In this document: in pieces, positions 53,250 through 61,959 of the stretch | How positions within the stretch are numbered: position 1 is the stretch's first letter | Layout: every line of letters begins with the position of its first letter | From: Salivita marina | GTDB taxonomy: Bacteria > Pseudomonadota > Gammaproteobacteria > Pseudomonadales > Azotimanducaceae | NCBI GenBank assembly: GCA_038144425.1 | Contig: JAYQNS010000003.1 | Location: forward strand, 186,001 to 250,000 | Length of the DNA: 64,000 nucleotides | Reading direction: 5' to 3' | The notes under the pieces: generated by a model | What the model saw: only the letters and a program-made list of their open reading frames with translations | The model's database searches: none | Told to the model about the DNA's origin: nothing | Made by a program: the position numbers and the translations under genes

Positions 53250-54779
53250 ATGGCTATGACGGAAACTGCACCCCTAAGCACGGTCACCCCGGAGCCGGCT
53301 TCAGCCCCGGCAAACGCCGGCCCGCTCCTCTCCTTTGCCTATGCCCGGCGTCACGGGATATTGCTGGTGCTAGACGGGCAGGGCACCACCCAGGGCTACT
53401 TCCGCCCCTCGGCCCAGGCGCCGGCGATCGCCGAGGCCCAGCGCCGTGCGTCTGGGCCCATCAGCTGGACCAGCGAGACTGAGGAGGCCTTCGAAGCGAG
53501 GCTTAGCGGCGCCTTTGAGCGGGAAGGCTCCGCCGCACGGCAGATGGTGGAAGATCTCGGCGATGCCTTCGATCTCGCAGCCCTCGCAGAGGAGGTCCGG
53601 GAGACAGAAGATCTCCTCGCTCAAGAGAACGAAGCTCCGATCATTCGCCTCTTAAACGCCATCCTCTCGGAAGCCATCCGGGAAGACGCCTCGGACATCC
53701 ACCTGGAAACCTTCGATCACATTCTGGCGGTGCGCTTCCGCATCGATGGGGTGCTTCGGGAAATCGTTCGCCCAAAGCGGGCCCTGGCGCCCCTGCTCGT
53801 TTCCCGTTTGAAGGTCATGGCCAAGCTGGATATCGCAGAAAAGCGGGTGCCGCAGGATGGGCGCATCAGCCTTCGGGTAGCGGGGCGGGAGGTCGACGTG
53901 CGCGTCTCCACCCTCCCCACGGCCAGCGGCGAACGGGTCGTGCTCCGCCTTCTGGATAAGCAGGCGGGACGCCTCGAACTCGAAAAGCTCGGCATGGCGC
54001 CGGACACCCTCGCGGCCCTGAAAGGGGTGGTACGCCGGCCCCACGGCATCGTCCTGGTGACCGGCCCCACGGGGTCGGGAAAAACCACCACTCTCTACGC
54101 GGCGCTGAGCACCCTCGATACGCAAAGCGCCAACGTGATGACGGTCGAGGACCCCATCGAGTACCACCTTCCGGGCATCGGCCAAACCCAAGTCAACAGC
54201 AAAGCTCAGATGACCTTCGCACGGGGCCTTCGGGCTATCCTTCGCCAGGACCCGGACGTCGTGATGGTCGGGGAAATTCGCGATCTGGAAACGGCGGAGA
54301 TCGCGATCCAGGCGGCTCTCACGGGGCACCTCGTGCTTTCAACCTTGCACACGAACAGCGCCCTCGGGGCCATTGCTCGGCTGCGGGATTTAGGGGTGGA
54401 ATCCTATCTTCTCTCTTCCAGCCTCAGCGCCGTGCTGGCCCAGCGCCTCGTACGTCGGCTCTGTGAGCACTGCAAGGTGGCAGCGCCCGCGGATGCCCGT
54501 ACCCGAGCGCTCCTGGGTCTCGGAAATGACGCGCCCATGCTCTTCGACGCCGTCGGCTGCGATGCCTGCGCCGGCACGGGCTACCGGGGACGAACGGGGA
54601 TCTACGAACTGGTCAACATCGATAGCGGCCTGTCCCAGCTCATCCACGACGATGCCCCGGCCCAGGCCCTCGCCGAGGCGCATCATGGCCACAAGCTGTT
54701 CGAGGATGGGAAGCGAAAAATTCTGGCTGGGGAAACGACGCTAACGGAAGTGCTCCGCGTCACCCGGGACGAAGGATGA
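53250..54779 (+). CDS. gspE: Type II secretion ATPase GspE
   Basis: A 509-residue secretion ATPase: N1/N2 domains that contact GspL, RecA-like core with Walker A GPTGSGKTTTLYAA, Asp box TVEDPIEYHLPG, Walker B LRAILRQDPDVVMVGEIRD, and the zinc tetracysteine CEHCKVA ... CDACAGTGYRG. It drives pseudopilus assembly from the cytoplasm. It is the first gene of gspEFGHIJKLM and overlaps gspF by 4 bases (ATGA). Confidence 0.95.
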   Translation: MAMTETAPLSTVTPEPASAPANAGPLLSFAYARRHGILLVLDGQGTTQGYFRPSAQAPAIAEAQRRASGPISWTSETEEAFEARLSGAFEREGSAARQMVEDLGDAFDLAALAEEVRETEDLLAQENEAPIIRLLNAILSEAIREDASDIHLETFDHILAVRFRIDGVLREIVRPKRALAPLLVSRLKVMAKLDIAEKRVPQDGRISLRVAGREVDVRVSTLPTASGERVVLRLLDKQAGRLELEKLGMAPDTLAALKGVVRRPHGIVLVTGPTGSGKTTTLYAALSTLDTQSANVMTVEDPIEYHLPGIGQTQVNSKAQMTFARGLRAILRQDPDVVMVGEIRDLETAEIAIQAALTGHLVLSTLHTNSALGAIARLRDLGVESYLLSSSLSAVLAQRLVRRLCEHCKVAAPADARTRALLGLGNDAPMLFDAVGCDACAGTGYRGRTGIYELVNIDSGLSQLIHDDAPAQALAEAHHGHKLFEDGKRKILAGETTLTEVLRVTRDEG

Positions 54780-55987
54780 GCGCTTATGACTTTCGAGCCC
54801 TCGACGGGGCCGGCCGGGAACAAAGGGGGGTTTTAGAAGGCGATAGCCCTCGCCAGGTGCGCCAGCTTCTTCGGGACCGGGGCTGGGCGCCCATGGACGT
54901 ATCCCCGGCAGCGGAGGGGCCCAGCCGAGGTCGCCTATTCGAGCGGAAGCCTCGCCTAGCCCCCCTTGAACGCGCCCTTGTAACGCGCCACCTCGCCACG
55001 CTCCTCGCGGCGGGCTTGCCTCTCGAGGAGGCCCTTGGGGCCGCGGCGGCCCAGGCCGACCAGGGCCGGGCCCAGAGCCTTCTTCTCGGGGTTCGGGGTC
55101 GGATCCTGGAGGGACAAAGCTTCGCCCAGGCCCTCGGCGCCTACCCTGCGGCCTTCGATGATCTCTACCGGGCCACGGTAGCCGCGGGGGAACAGGCTGG
55201 GCACCTCGATCGCGTGCTCGATGCCCTGGCACGCTTCACGGAACGGCGTCAGGAGACGGGGCAGACCGTACAAATGGCGCTGCTCTATCCCGTGCTGCTA
55301 CTGGTGCTATCCCTCGCCATTGTGCTGGGGCTCCTCACCTACGTGGTTCCCGAGCTCGTCGGCGTCTATGCAGAGACGGGGCAGGCCTTGCCCCTTCTGA
55401 CCCAGGGGCTCCTGGCCCTCGCGGCTTTTCTGGAAAACTTCGGCCTTTGGGTGCTGCTGGCCACCCTGACGCTCGCCTTCGGCGCCTACCGGGCCTATCA
55501 GTTGCCCCCCGTGAAGGCGCGGGCGGAGCGCCTGGCGCTCACCGGTGCCCCCTGGCGTCGCCTCACCCAGGGGGTCCACGCCAGCCGCTTTGCGAGCACC
55601 CTGGCCATTTTGTCAGGGAGCGGCGTGCCGCTCCTGGAAGGACTCCGCATAGCGACGGATGTGCTAACCAACGGCATGCTGCGCCAGCGGCTGGGGGTTG
55701 CCCGGCAGTCCGTGGCCGAGGGCACAAGCCTGCACCAGGCCCTTCGAGAAGTGGGCTACTTTCCTCCGCTCATGTTACACATGGTGGCAAGCGGAGAAGC
55801 TTCGGGGCAGCTTGAGAGCATGCTCGAACGGGTCGCCGGGCACCTAGAGCGAGACAACGAAAGGCTCGTTTCGGCCTTCCTTGAACTCCTAAAGCCCCTC
55901 ACTCTCGTCTTTATGGGTGGGCTCGTCCTCATGATTGTGCTGGCGATCCTGTTACCTATTTTGAACTTGAATCAGCTTGCAATTTAA
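54776..55987 (+). CDS. gspF: Type II secretion inner-membrane protein GspF
   Basis: A 403-residue platform protein with two GspF repeats separated by membrane segments (LLYPVLLLVLSLAIVLGLLT and the C-terminal LVLMIVLAILLPILNLNQ). RHLATLLAAGLPLEEALGAA and STLAILSGSGVPLLEGLRIA mark the two repeats. It connects the ATPase to the pseudopilus at the inner membrane. Its 3' end precedes the gspG ribosome site by a few bases. Confidence 0.93.
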   Translation: MSAYDFRALDGAGREQRGVLEGDSPRQVRQLLRDRGWAPMDVSPAAEGPSRGRLFERKPRLAPLERALVTRHLATLLAAGLPLEEALGAAAAQADQGRAQSLLLGVRGRILEGQSFAQALGAYPAAFDDLYRATVAAGEQAGHLDRVLDALARFTERRQETGQTVQMALLYPVLLLVLSLAIVLGLLTYVVPELVGVYAETGQALPLLTQGLLALAAFLENFGLWVLLATLTLAFGAYRAYQLPPVKARAERLALTGAPWRRLTQGVHASRFASTLAILSGSGVPLLEGLRIATDVLTNGMLRQRLGVARQSVAEGTSLHQALREVGYFPPLMLHMVASGEASGQLESMLERVAGHLERDNERLVSAFLELLKPLTLVFMGGLVLMIVLAILLPILNLNQLAI

Positions 55988-55997
55988 GGAGCGCCCC

Positions 55998-56465
55998 ATG
56001 CACCGAGTTTCCCTTCGCACCGGCAACGGCTCCCTTCCCAGGCATCGGCGGCCGCAGGCCTACGGTTTTACGCTGATCGAAATCATGGTGGTGGTGGTTA
56101 TCCTAGGCATTATGGCGGCGCTGGTGGTGCCGAACATCGCCGGGCGCCAGGAGCAGGCCCAACGCACGGCCGTCGAGAGCGATCTGAACGCCCTGGCTAA
56201 CGCCCTGGAGTTCTACCGTCTGGACAATTTTACCTATCCCAGCACGGAACAGGGTCTCGAGGCCCTCGTCACCCAGCCCTCCGGCTACCCCGAAGCCCGG
56301 CGCTGGAAGAGTGGCGGCTACCTGCGGCGCCTCCCTACGGACCCCTGGGGAACGCCCTACCAGTATTTGAGTAGCGGCGAGCGCTTCGAGCTCTACAGCC
56401 TCGGGGCTGACGGGCAGGAAGGGGGCGAGGGGGGCGCTGCGGATATCGCCTTCGCAACACCCTGA
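55998..56465 (+). CDS. gspG: Type II secretion major pseudopilin GspG
   Basis: A 155-residue type IV-pilin-like protein. The prepilin peptidase site is G-F in YGFTLIEIMVVVVILG, with Glu5 after cleavage. C-terminal features (YPSTEQGLEALV, LPTDPWGTPYQYLS, YSLGADGQEGGEGG) match GspG, including the calcium-binding loop. Start ATG 55998 after AAGGAG; upstream TTG 55977 is ignored. Leader of about 26 residues. Confidence 0.95.
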   Translation: MHRVSLRTGNGSLPRHRRPQAYGFTLIEIMVVVVILGIMAALVVPNIAGRQEQAQRTAVESDLNALANALEFYRLDNFTYPSTEQGLEALVTQPSGYPEARRWKSGGYLRRLPTDPWGTPYQYLSSGERFELYSLGADGQEGGEGGAADIAFATP

Positions 56466-56466
56466 C

Positions 56467-57009
56467 ATGGACCGGGGCTTTACCCTGATCGAGCTGCTGG
56501 TAACCGTAGCCGTTATTGGGCTACTGGCAGGGCTCGCCATGCTCCAAGCCCGTCCCAATGACGGACAGCAGAGCCTTGAGCGCGCCGGGAACACGCTAAA
56601 CGGTGCCGTGCGCCTTGCGCAGACCCAGGCCCTCGCCGACGGTCAGGTACTTGCCCTAAAGGTGACGGAGGAGGGCTACGAGTTTCACCAGCAACATCCC
56701 CGAGACGGGACCTGGAGCCCGCTCCAGGATCGGGCGGGCCTCGCGCCGCAACGGCTCGAGGAGGGCCTTACGCTCACCGGTCTCAACCCTGAGGGGGCAC
56801 CGGCCACGCCGACTCCCTGGGCAGCACTGTTTTTCCCAAGCGGCGAGGGTACGGCCCTCTGGCTTCGCTTTGAGCATGAGGCCAGTAATCAACAGCTGGA
56901 CCTGAAAGGCGATGGGGTAGCCCCGCCCGAGCTCCAGGCTCCGGAGACGCAAAAACCGGCAAGCACCCGCTTTGCCGCCGTGGTCCTGAGAGCGACCGCC
57001 CATGGCTAG
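56467..57009 (+). CDS. gspH: Type II secretion minor pseudopilin GspH
   Basis: A 180-residue protein with a very short leader and prepilin site (MDRGFTLIELLVTVAVIG), followed by a periplasmic domain matching GspH length. It sits between gspG and gspI, the usual position of gspH. Minor pseudopilins form part of the initiation tip. Overlaps gspI by 8 bases. Confidence 0.85.
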   Translation: MDRGFTLIELLVTVAVIGLLAGLAMLQARPNDGQQSLERAGNTLNGAVRLAQTQALADGQVLALKVTEEGYEFHQQHPRDGTWSPLQDRAGLAPQRLEEGLTLTGLNPEGAPATPTPWAALFFPSGEGTALWLRFEHEASNQQLDLKGDGVAPPELQAPETQKPASTRFAAVVLRATAHG

Positions 57010-57379
57010 GACGAGCCCACGGGGCTTCACCCTGGTCGAAGTCCTGGTCGCCCTCGCGGTTTTTGCGCTGGCCATGCTAACCCTGCAGGGCCGCCTTGGG
57101 GATCGGGCCGTGGTCCAGGGGCAAGCGGAGACGCGTATTTTGGCGACCTACCTTGCCAGCGATACCTTGGAGCGCTGGGGCCTCGACTTCGAAGTGGGGG
57201 GACAGCCGGGCCGGCGGCAGGGGGAAGCGCTCTTCGCTGGGCGTCGCTGGCGTTTGGAAGCCGAGACCCAACCCACGGACGTCCCCGGTCTCTTTTCCGT
57301 AGAGCTCCGCGTTTGGCCTCTGGAAGATCAGGGTGGCCCCGCCGCTCGCCTCTCCTCCGCCTGGCTGGCCCCGCCATGA
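57002..57379 (+). CDS. gspI: Type II secretion minor pseudopilin GspI
   Basis: A 125-residue pseudopilin: RGFTLVEVLVALAVFALAML gives the prepilin peptidase site and membrane helix. The fold is short, as for GspI, which nucleates the I-J-K tip complex. It overlaps gspH upstream and gspJ downstream (ATGA), indicating coupled translation of the tip proteins. Confidence 0.88.
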   Translation: MARTSPRGFTLVEVLVALAVFALAMLTLQGRLGDRAVVQGQAETRILATYLASDTLERWGLDFEVGGQPGRRQGEALFAGRRWRLEAETQPTDVPGLFSVELRVWPLEDQGGPAARLSSAWLAPP

Positions 57380-58098
57380 CCGCGCTTCGCCGGGCCCGAG
57401 GCTTTACGCTTATGGAGGTGCTGGTGGCCCTGGCCATCTTTGCCATCATAGGCGCCGCCTCGGCGCGTCTCCTGCGCGATGCGGTTACCCAGAGCCAGAG
57501 CCTTGGCACCCGAGAAGCCGCGCTGGCCGCCCTTGTCCGCAGCCTTTTCATTTTTGAGCAGGACGTCCAGCAATGGGTGGCACGACCGGTCCGCGATCGC
57601 TTCGGCGATCCCCTCCCGGCCCTTGCCCTGTCCGCCGGCGAACTGGTGCTAACCCGCGCCGGGCGTCGGGGGGAGCAGGGGCTAGAGAAGGACGCCCCGG
57701 CTCGAGGGGAACTGCAGCGCGTGGCCTGGCGCTTGGAGAACGGCGAACTCACTCGGCGCTATTGGCCTGTGCTCGATCAGCTTCCGGAAACCGAAGCCCG
57801 GGACGTCAGCTATGGCCTTAGGCTCACGGCCTTGCGTTGCGAAATCCTTGCCAGCGATGGCCAGCGCTACCGGGAGTGGCCCCCCGATCCCCTGATGCTG
57901 GCCTCCCGAGCGGAGAACAATCTCGAACCCGAGGCCCAAGGCCTCCAGTGCGCCTTCGAATCCGAGATCTGGGGACCCAGCTTAAGTCGCTTCTGGCGTC
58001 TCCCGGAGGGCTTCCCAGCGCTCACAGATGCCAATGCGGCCCCTGCGCCGACCCAGCCCAGAAATGTCGAGCCCCAGGCGCCGAGGCGTCGACGATGA
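57376..58098 (+). CDS. gspJ: Type II secretion minor pseudopilin GspJ
   Basis: A 240-residue pseudopilin beginning MTALRRARGFTLMEVLVALA, with cleavage after G and a larger C-terminal domain. ATG 57376 overlaps the gspI stop; the longer frame from 57313 is not the start. It forms the tip complex with GspI and GspK. Stop overlaps gspK ATG. Confidence 0.88.
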   Translation: MTALRRARGFTLMEVLVALAIFAIIGAASARLLRDAVTQSQSLGTREAALAALVRSLFIFEQDVQQWVARPVRDRFGDPLPALALSAGELVLTRAGRRGEQGLEKDAPARGELQRVAWRLENGELTRRYWPVLDQLPETEARDVSYGLRLTALRCEILASDGQRYREWPPDPLMLASRAENNLEPEAQGLQCAFESEIWGPSLSRFWRLPEGFPALTDANAAPAPTQPRNVEPQAPRRRR

Positions 58099-59060
58099 GG
58101 CCGGCGGAGCGACGGGGTACGTCGCCTCAGCCCGCGCGCGGGGTCGCGCTCCTCACCATGCTCCTGGTGACAGCCCTGGTCGCGTTGCTAGCGACAACCC
58201 TACTCACGCAACAGGCCCGGCTCCTATCCCTGGCTGGGCAGGTGGATCGCTACAGCACCCGGAAAGCCCTCGCGCTGGGAGAAGAGGCGCGATTCCGCGC
58301 CGAACTCCGCGCCGATCTGGCTGCTTCCGAACGCTACGATGGTGTGATGGATCCGTGGCTCAGTCCCCAGACCCGAGAGCAAGACAGTGCCACCCTTCAG
58401 CGGCGGAGCCGCGCCCTAGACGCCCTCTTAAACGTGAATAACCTCAGTTCACCGGCAGCCCTAGCGCGCTTCGGGCGTCTTCTGACTCAGCTCGAGCTTG
58501 ACCCTCAGCTTGCCGCTCAGGTAGCCGATTGGGTAGACGGCGATGAAACCCTCCGACCCGGGGGCGCGGAGGACGGTTATTACTGGGATCAAAAGCCCCC
58601 GCGCCGAGCGGGCAACACAGTCTTTCCTACGGAAACGGAGATTCCCGAGGGCACCCGCCTGAGCCAAGCCCAATGGCTGAAGCTGCGACCCTTTGTCGCC
58701 GCGCTGCCCCCCACCTTCGAGCGCATCAACGTGAACCTCGCACCGCCCGAAGTGCTCGCGACCGTGGCGCCGGGACTTGAACCGCAGCAAGTTTGGCCCC
58801 TGGCTCAGCCAAGCCCGCCCTGGCCTGATGTAGGCGCGGTCATTGGGAGCCAGGCCGCCTTCGCCCCGGAGGAGGGCGTGTTGGCGACCCGAAGCTTGTT
58901 TTTCGAAACGCTCGTTCTGGTAGAAGCCTTCGACGGGGCCTTTACGTTACGCTCCACCCTGTACCGGGATCCCAACACCGGGAGGATAAGAATTATGAGC
59001 CGAGATTTTTCCCAGAGCTTTGCTGCCTGGCCCTCTCCCTCTCCGGATAAGGAGCGCTAA
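58095..59060 (+). CDS. gspK: Type II secretion minor pseudopilin GspK
   Basis: A 321-residue pseudopilin that caps the tip. Leader ends before GVALLTMLLVTALVALLATT; the fifth residue is not Glu, as is usual for GspK. The large central domain contains two alpha-rich helix-hairpin blocks (RINVNLAPPEVLATVAPGLE). The frame also extends upstream to 57837 in gspJ, rejected. ATG 58095 overlaps the gspJ stop. Confidence 0.88.
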   Translation: MRPAERRGTSPQPARGVALLTMLLVTALVALLATTLLTQQARLLSLAGQVDRYSTRKALALGEEARFRAELRADLAASERYDGVMDPWLSPQTREQDSATLQRRSRALDALLNVNNLSSPAALARFGRLLTQLELDPQLAAQVADWVDGDETLRPGGAEDGYYWDQKPPRRAGNTVFPTETEIPEGTRLSQAQWLKLRPFVAALPPTFERINVNLAPPEVLATVAPGLEPQQVWPLAQPSPPWPDVGAVIGSQAAFAPEEGVLATRSLFFETLVLVEAFDGAFTLRSTLYRDPNTGRIRIMSRDFSQSFAAWPSPSPDKER

Positions 59061-59064
59061 GGTC

Positions 59065-60273
59065 ATGGGCCCGGACCATCTTCTCCTCCTCGGTACGCTA
59101 GATGCCGTCCAGTGGCGGCTCACCTTTCGCCAGGGGGCCACGGAGGGCACGGAAACGGGGGCAGGGCTTCCATCCCTCATTACCCGCCTCGGCGGGCTAA
59201 CCCCCAGCCGTATCGATTGGGCCCTCGGCCCGCAGCAAGCCCTTCGGCTGAACCTATCCGTTCCAGGCAGGCGCGCCAGCACGCAGCGCCGGGCCGCCCC
59301 CTTCCTCCTCGAGGAATACCTCACGGAACCCCTGGAGACCCTGCATGTCGCCCTTGCAGAACGGGGGGAGGGCGGGTCCCTCGGCGTGCTGGCTTTGGCC
59401 AAGCCATCCTTTGAAGCCGGCCTTGCGGAGCTCGCGAACCTTGACCTAACACCGGATAGCGTTTTTGCGATCTGCGACGGGCTTTCGGACCGAAGCCAAC
59501 CACTGCTTTGGCTAACCGGGGAGCATGAAGGGCTATGGCTCGATCCCCGAGAAGGTCGACAGCTCACCCTGACTCCGACCCTTCTCGACGGCCTGGGTGA
59601 GGGCCTCGGCCCAGCCTCCGTCCTGACCGTCGTGGGTCCCCTCGCGGAACTCCCCCTCGGCTGGCAGGCAGCCCTTGAGGGACAGGGCTACCGGTCCCTG
59701 GCCTATCACCAGGGCGCAATGCCGTCCCTGTCCACTGGCGCTCCGGGACCCACGGTGCCCGTTGCACTCCAAGGACCTTACGCACCCCGGGCCCGCCCCC
59801 GGACGGGGCTTGGACCTTGGGGTGCCCCTGGCCGCCTTGCCGCCGCCCTGGCGCTCCTGCTTCTCGGCGGAACCTTGGGGGAGGGGTTTTGGCTTCAGCA
59901 CCAGGCTCAGGCTCAAAGGGCGGCGCTGGACGGGCGCTTTGCGACCCTCTGGCCCGAGCGCGCTGGGCGAAGCCCAAATCCGCGCCGGGAGCTCTCCCTT
60001 CTCCTGGGCGCGGAGGACAGCCCGGGCGTCGGCCTTCTCCCGACCCTTGACGCCCTCGCGGGCGCGATTAGCGATGAACATCGCATCGACCAGCTCCGTT
60101 ACCAGGGGGACCGAGGCACCTTAGCCATAGACCTCACCACGCCAAGCCTTGGAGCCCTTCAAGCATTGCAGCAACGACTGCAAAGCGAGGGCGGCCTGGG
60201 TGTCGCGATGGAGAATGCGACGCAGGATCAATCGGGCGTCCGCGCGCGCCTGACCCTCAAGGGGAGTCCCTAA
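59065..60273 (+). CDS. gspL: Type II secretion protein GspL
   Basis: A 402-residue bitopic protein: an N-terminal cytoplasmic actin-like domain that binds GspE, a membrane helix (LAAALALLLLGGTLGEGFWL, near residue 270) and a small periplasmic domain. ATG 59065 follows GGAGCGCTAAGG. Position after gspK and before gspM, plus this layout, supports the call more than sequence motifs, as GspL is poorly conserved. Confidence 0.82.
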   Translation: MGPDHLLLLGTLDAVQWRLTFRQGATEGTETGAGLPSLITRLGGLTPSRIDWALGPQQALRLNLSVPGRRASTQRRAAPFLLEEYLTEPLETLHVALAERGEGGSLGVLALAKPSFEAGLAELANLDLTPDSVFAICDGLSDRSQPLLWLTGEHEGLWLDPREGRQLTLTPTLLDGLGEGLGPASVLTVVGPLAELPLGWQAALEGQGYRSLAYHQGAMPSLSTGAPGPTVPVALQGPYAPRARPRTGLGPWGAPGRLAAALALLLLGGTLGEGFWLQHQAQAQRAALDGRFATLWPERAGRSPNPRRELSLLLGAEDSPGVGLLPTLDALAGAISDEHRIDQLRYQGDRGTLAIDLTTPSLGALQALQQRLQSEGGLGVAMENATQDQSGVRARLTLKGSP

Positions 60274-60274
60274 G

Positions 60275-60784
60275 ATGAAGCTGACTCTTCCCGCCCTTTC
60301 CGCGCCCTTAGCTAAGGCTCGGCATTGGTTTCAAGAGCAAAGCCTCAGCGATCAGCAGCGCCTGCGCTGGCTAGCGGGCTTTCTCGCCCTTGTCCTCCTG
60401 TGGCTTGGTGTCGTGAATCCGGTGCTGACGTTCCGAGATCGCGCCGCTGGAGCCCTGGCCCAGGCTCAGAGTGATCTCGCTTGGCTCAACCGCAACTACG
60501 GCACCCTGGCGGCAGCCCTGGCTCAGCGTCAGCAAGCAAGGCCTCAGGGCGATGCCGCCCTAGATGCGGTCGCCGCCTCTGCCCAGGCCCATGGGCTTAC
60601 GCTCAACCGCTTTACCCCGGAGGGCGGCGGCCGCCTTGCCCTCAGCCTCGATCGTGCGGCCTATCCCGCACTGATTGCCTGGCTCGTGGAGCTGGCGGAG
60701 GAACGGGGCCTTCGGGTGCTGAATCTCTCCCTGGATCGAACGGACGCGCCCGGCATGGTTCGGGCACGTATCGTGCTCGGCTAG
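60275..60784 (+). CDS. gspM: Type II secretion protein GspM
   Basis: A 169-residue protein with one N-terminal membrane helix (LAGFLALVLLWLGVVNPVL), a short coiled coil and a ferredoxin-like periplasmic domain, as in GspM. It pairs with GspL in the inner-membrane platform. It follows gspL by one base. No gspN, gspC or gspD follows; the acyl-CoA dehydrogenase gene begins 8 bases on. Confidence 0.8.
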   Translation: MKLTLPALSAPLAKARHWFQEQSLSDQQRLRWLAGFLALVLLWLGVVNPVLTFRDRAAGALAQAQSDLAWLNRNYGTLAAALAQRQQARPQGDAALDAVAASAQAHGLTLNRFTPEGGGRLALSLDRAAYPALIAWLVELAEERGLRVLNLSLDRTDAPGMVRARIVLG

Positions 60785-60792
60785 GAGGCTCT

Positions 60793-61959
60793 ATGGATTT
60801 TGAACTGACGCTGGAACAGCAGGCCCTCGCCGACGCCGTGGCGAAGCTTTGCACCCCCTTCGATTCTGCCTATTGGCGCAAATGCGATCAGGAGGGGCAG
60901 TTTCCCGAAGCCTTCGTGCAGGCCGTGGCCGAGGGCGGCTGGCTGGGTATAGCAATGCCCGAGGCCTACGGAGGCTCGGGGCAGGGGATCACGGAGGCAG
61001 TGCTCTTTGCCCACGCCGTAGCGCGCTCGGGAGCGGGCATGAGCGGTGCCTCGGCGGTGCACATCAATCTCTTTGGACCCCACCCCGTAGTGGTCTTTGG
61101 CACCGAAGACCAAAAAGAGGCCATGCTTCCGCCCCTCATCGCAGGCAAGGATCGGGTGTGCTTTGGGGTGACCGAACCCGATGCAGGGCTGAACACCACG
61201 GCCCTTACAACCCGCGCGGTGCCCGTGCCCGGGGGCTATCGAATCACCGGGCAAAAGCTCTGGACCTCCACGGCGCAGATCGCCAACAAAATTCTTCTGA
61301 TTGCCCGTACCACGCCCCGGGAGGAGGCGACGCGCCCCACGGAAGGGCTCACGCTGTTTTATACGGACCTCGACCGCAGCGCGATAACGGTGAACGCCAT
61401 CCCGAAGATGGGCCGGGCCGCAGTGGACTCCAACGCCCTATTCATCGATGACTTCTTCGTGCCTGAAGGCCACCGCATCGGCGCAGAAGGCGACGGTTGG
61501 CGCTGCCTCCTGCACGGCCTGAACCCGGAACGAATCCTCATCGCCGCAGAAGCTGTGGGGCTGGGCCAAGCCGCCTTGGAGCGGGCCGCGCGCTACGCTC
61601 GGGAGCGGGTGGTGTTTGACCGGCCAATCGGTCAGAACCAGGCCATTGCCCATCCCCTCGCGGAATGCTGGATGGCTCTGGAAGCCGCCTGGCTCATGAC
61701 TCTCCGGGCAGCGAGCCGCTACGATGCCGGCCTACCCTGCGGCGCCGACGCCAACGCGGCAAAGTACCTGGCCGCGGAAGCCGCCTTCAAAGCCTGCGAA
61801 AGGGCCGTACTGACCCACGGAGGGATGGGCTACGCGAAGGAATATGACGTCGAGCGGCTGTTCCGAGAAGTCATGATTCCTCGCATCGCCCCCGTGAGCC
61901 AGGAGATGATCCGCAACTTTATTGCGGAACAGGTGCTCGACCAACCTCGCTCCTACTGA
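60793..61959 (+). CDS. Acyl-CoA dehydrogenase
   Basis: A 388-residue flavoenzyme. CFGVTEPDAGLNTTALTT is the first ACAD signature, and the C-terminal HGGMGYAKEYDVERLFREVM includes the likely catalytic Glu. It makes a trans-2-enoyl-CoA and passes electrons to ETF (49.4-51.1 kb). Substrate class is uncertain; the order and motifs suit branched or medium acyl-CoA. ATG 60793 follows AGGAGG. It lies within the gsp transcript downstream of gspM, an unusual neighbour. It converges with the acylase gene with a 7-base overlap. Confidence 0.88.
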   Translation: MDFELTLEQQALADAVAKLCTPFDSAYWRKCDQEGQFPEAFVQAVAEGGWLGIAMPEAYGGSGQGITEAVLFAHAVARSGAGMSGASAVHINLFGPHPVVVFGTEDQKEAMLPPLIAGKDRVCFGVTEPDAGLNTTALTTRAVPVPGGYRITGQKLWTSTAQIANKILLIARTTPREEATRPTEGLTLFYTDLDRSAITVNAIPKMGRAAVDSNALFIDDFFVPEGHRIGAEGDGWRCLLHGLNPERILIAAEAVGLGQAALERAARYARERVVFDRPIGQNQAIAHPLAECWMALEAAWLMTLRAASRYDAGLPCGADANAAKYLAAEAAFKACERAVLTHGGMGYAKEYDVERLFREVMIPRIAPVSQEMIRNFIAEQVLDQPRSY

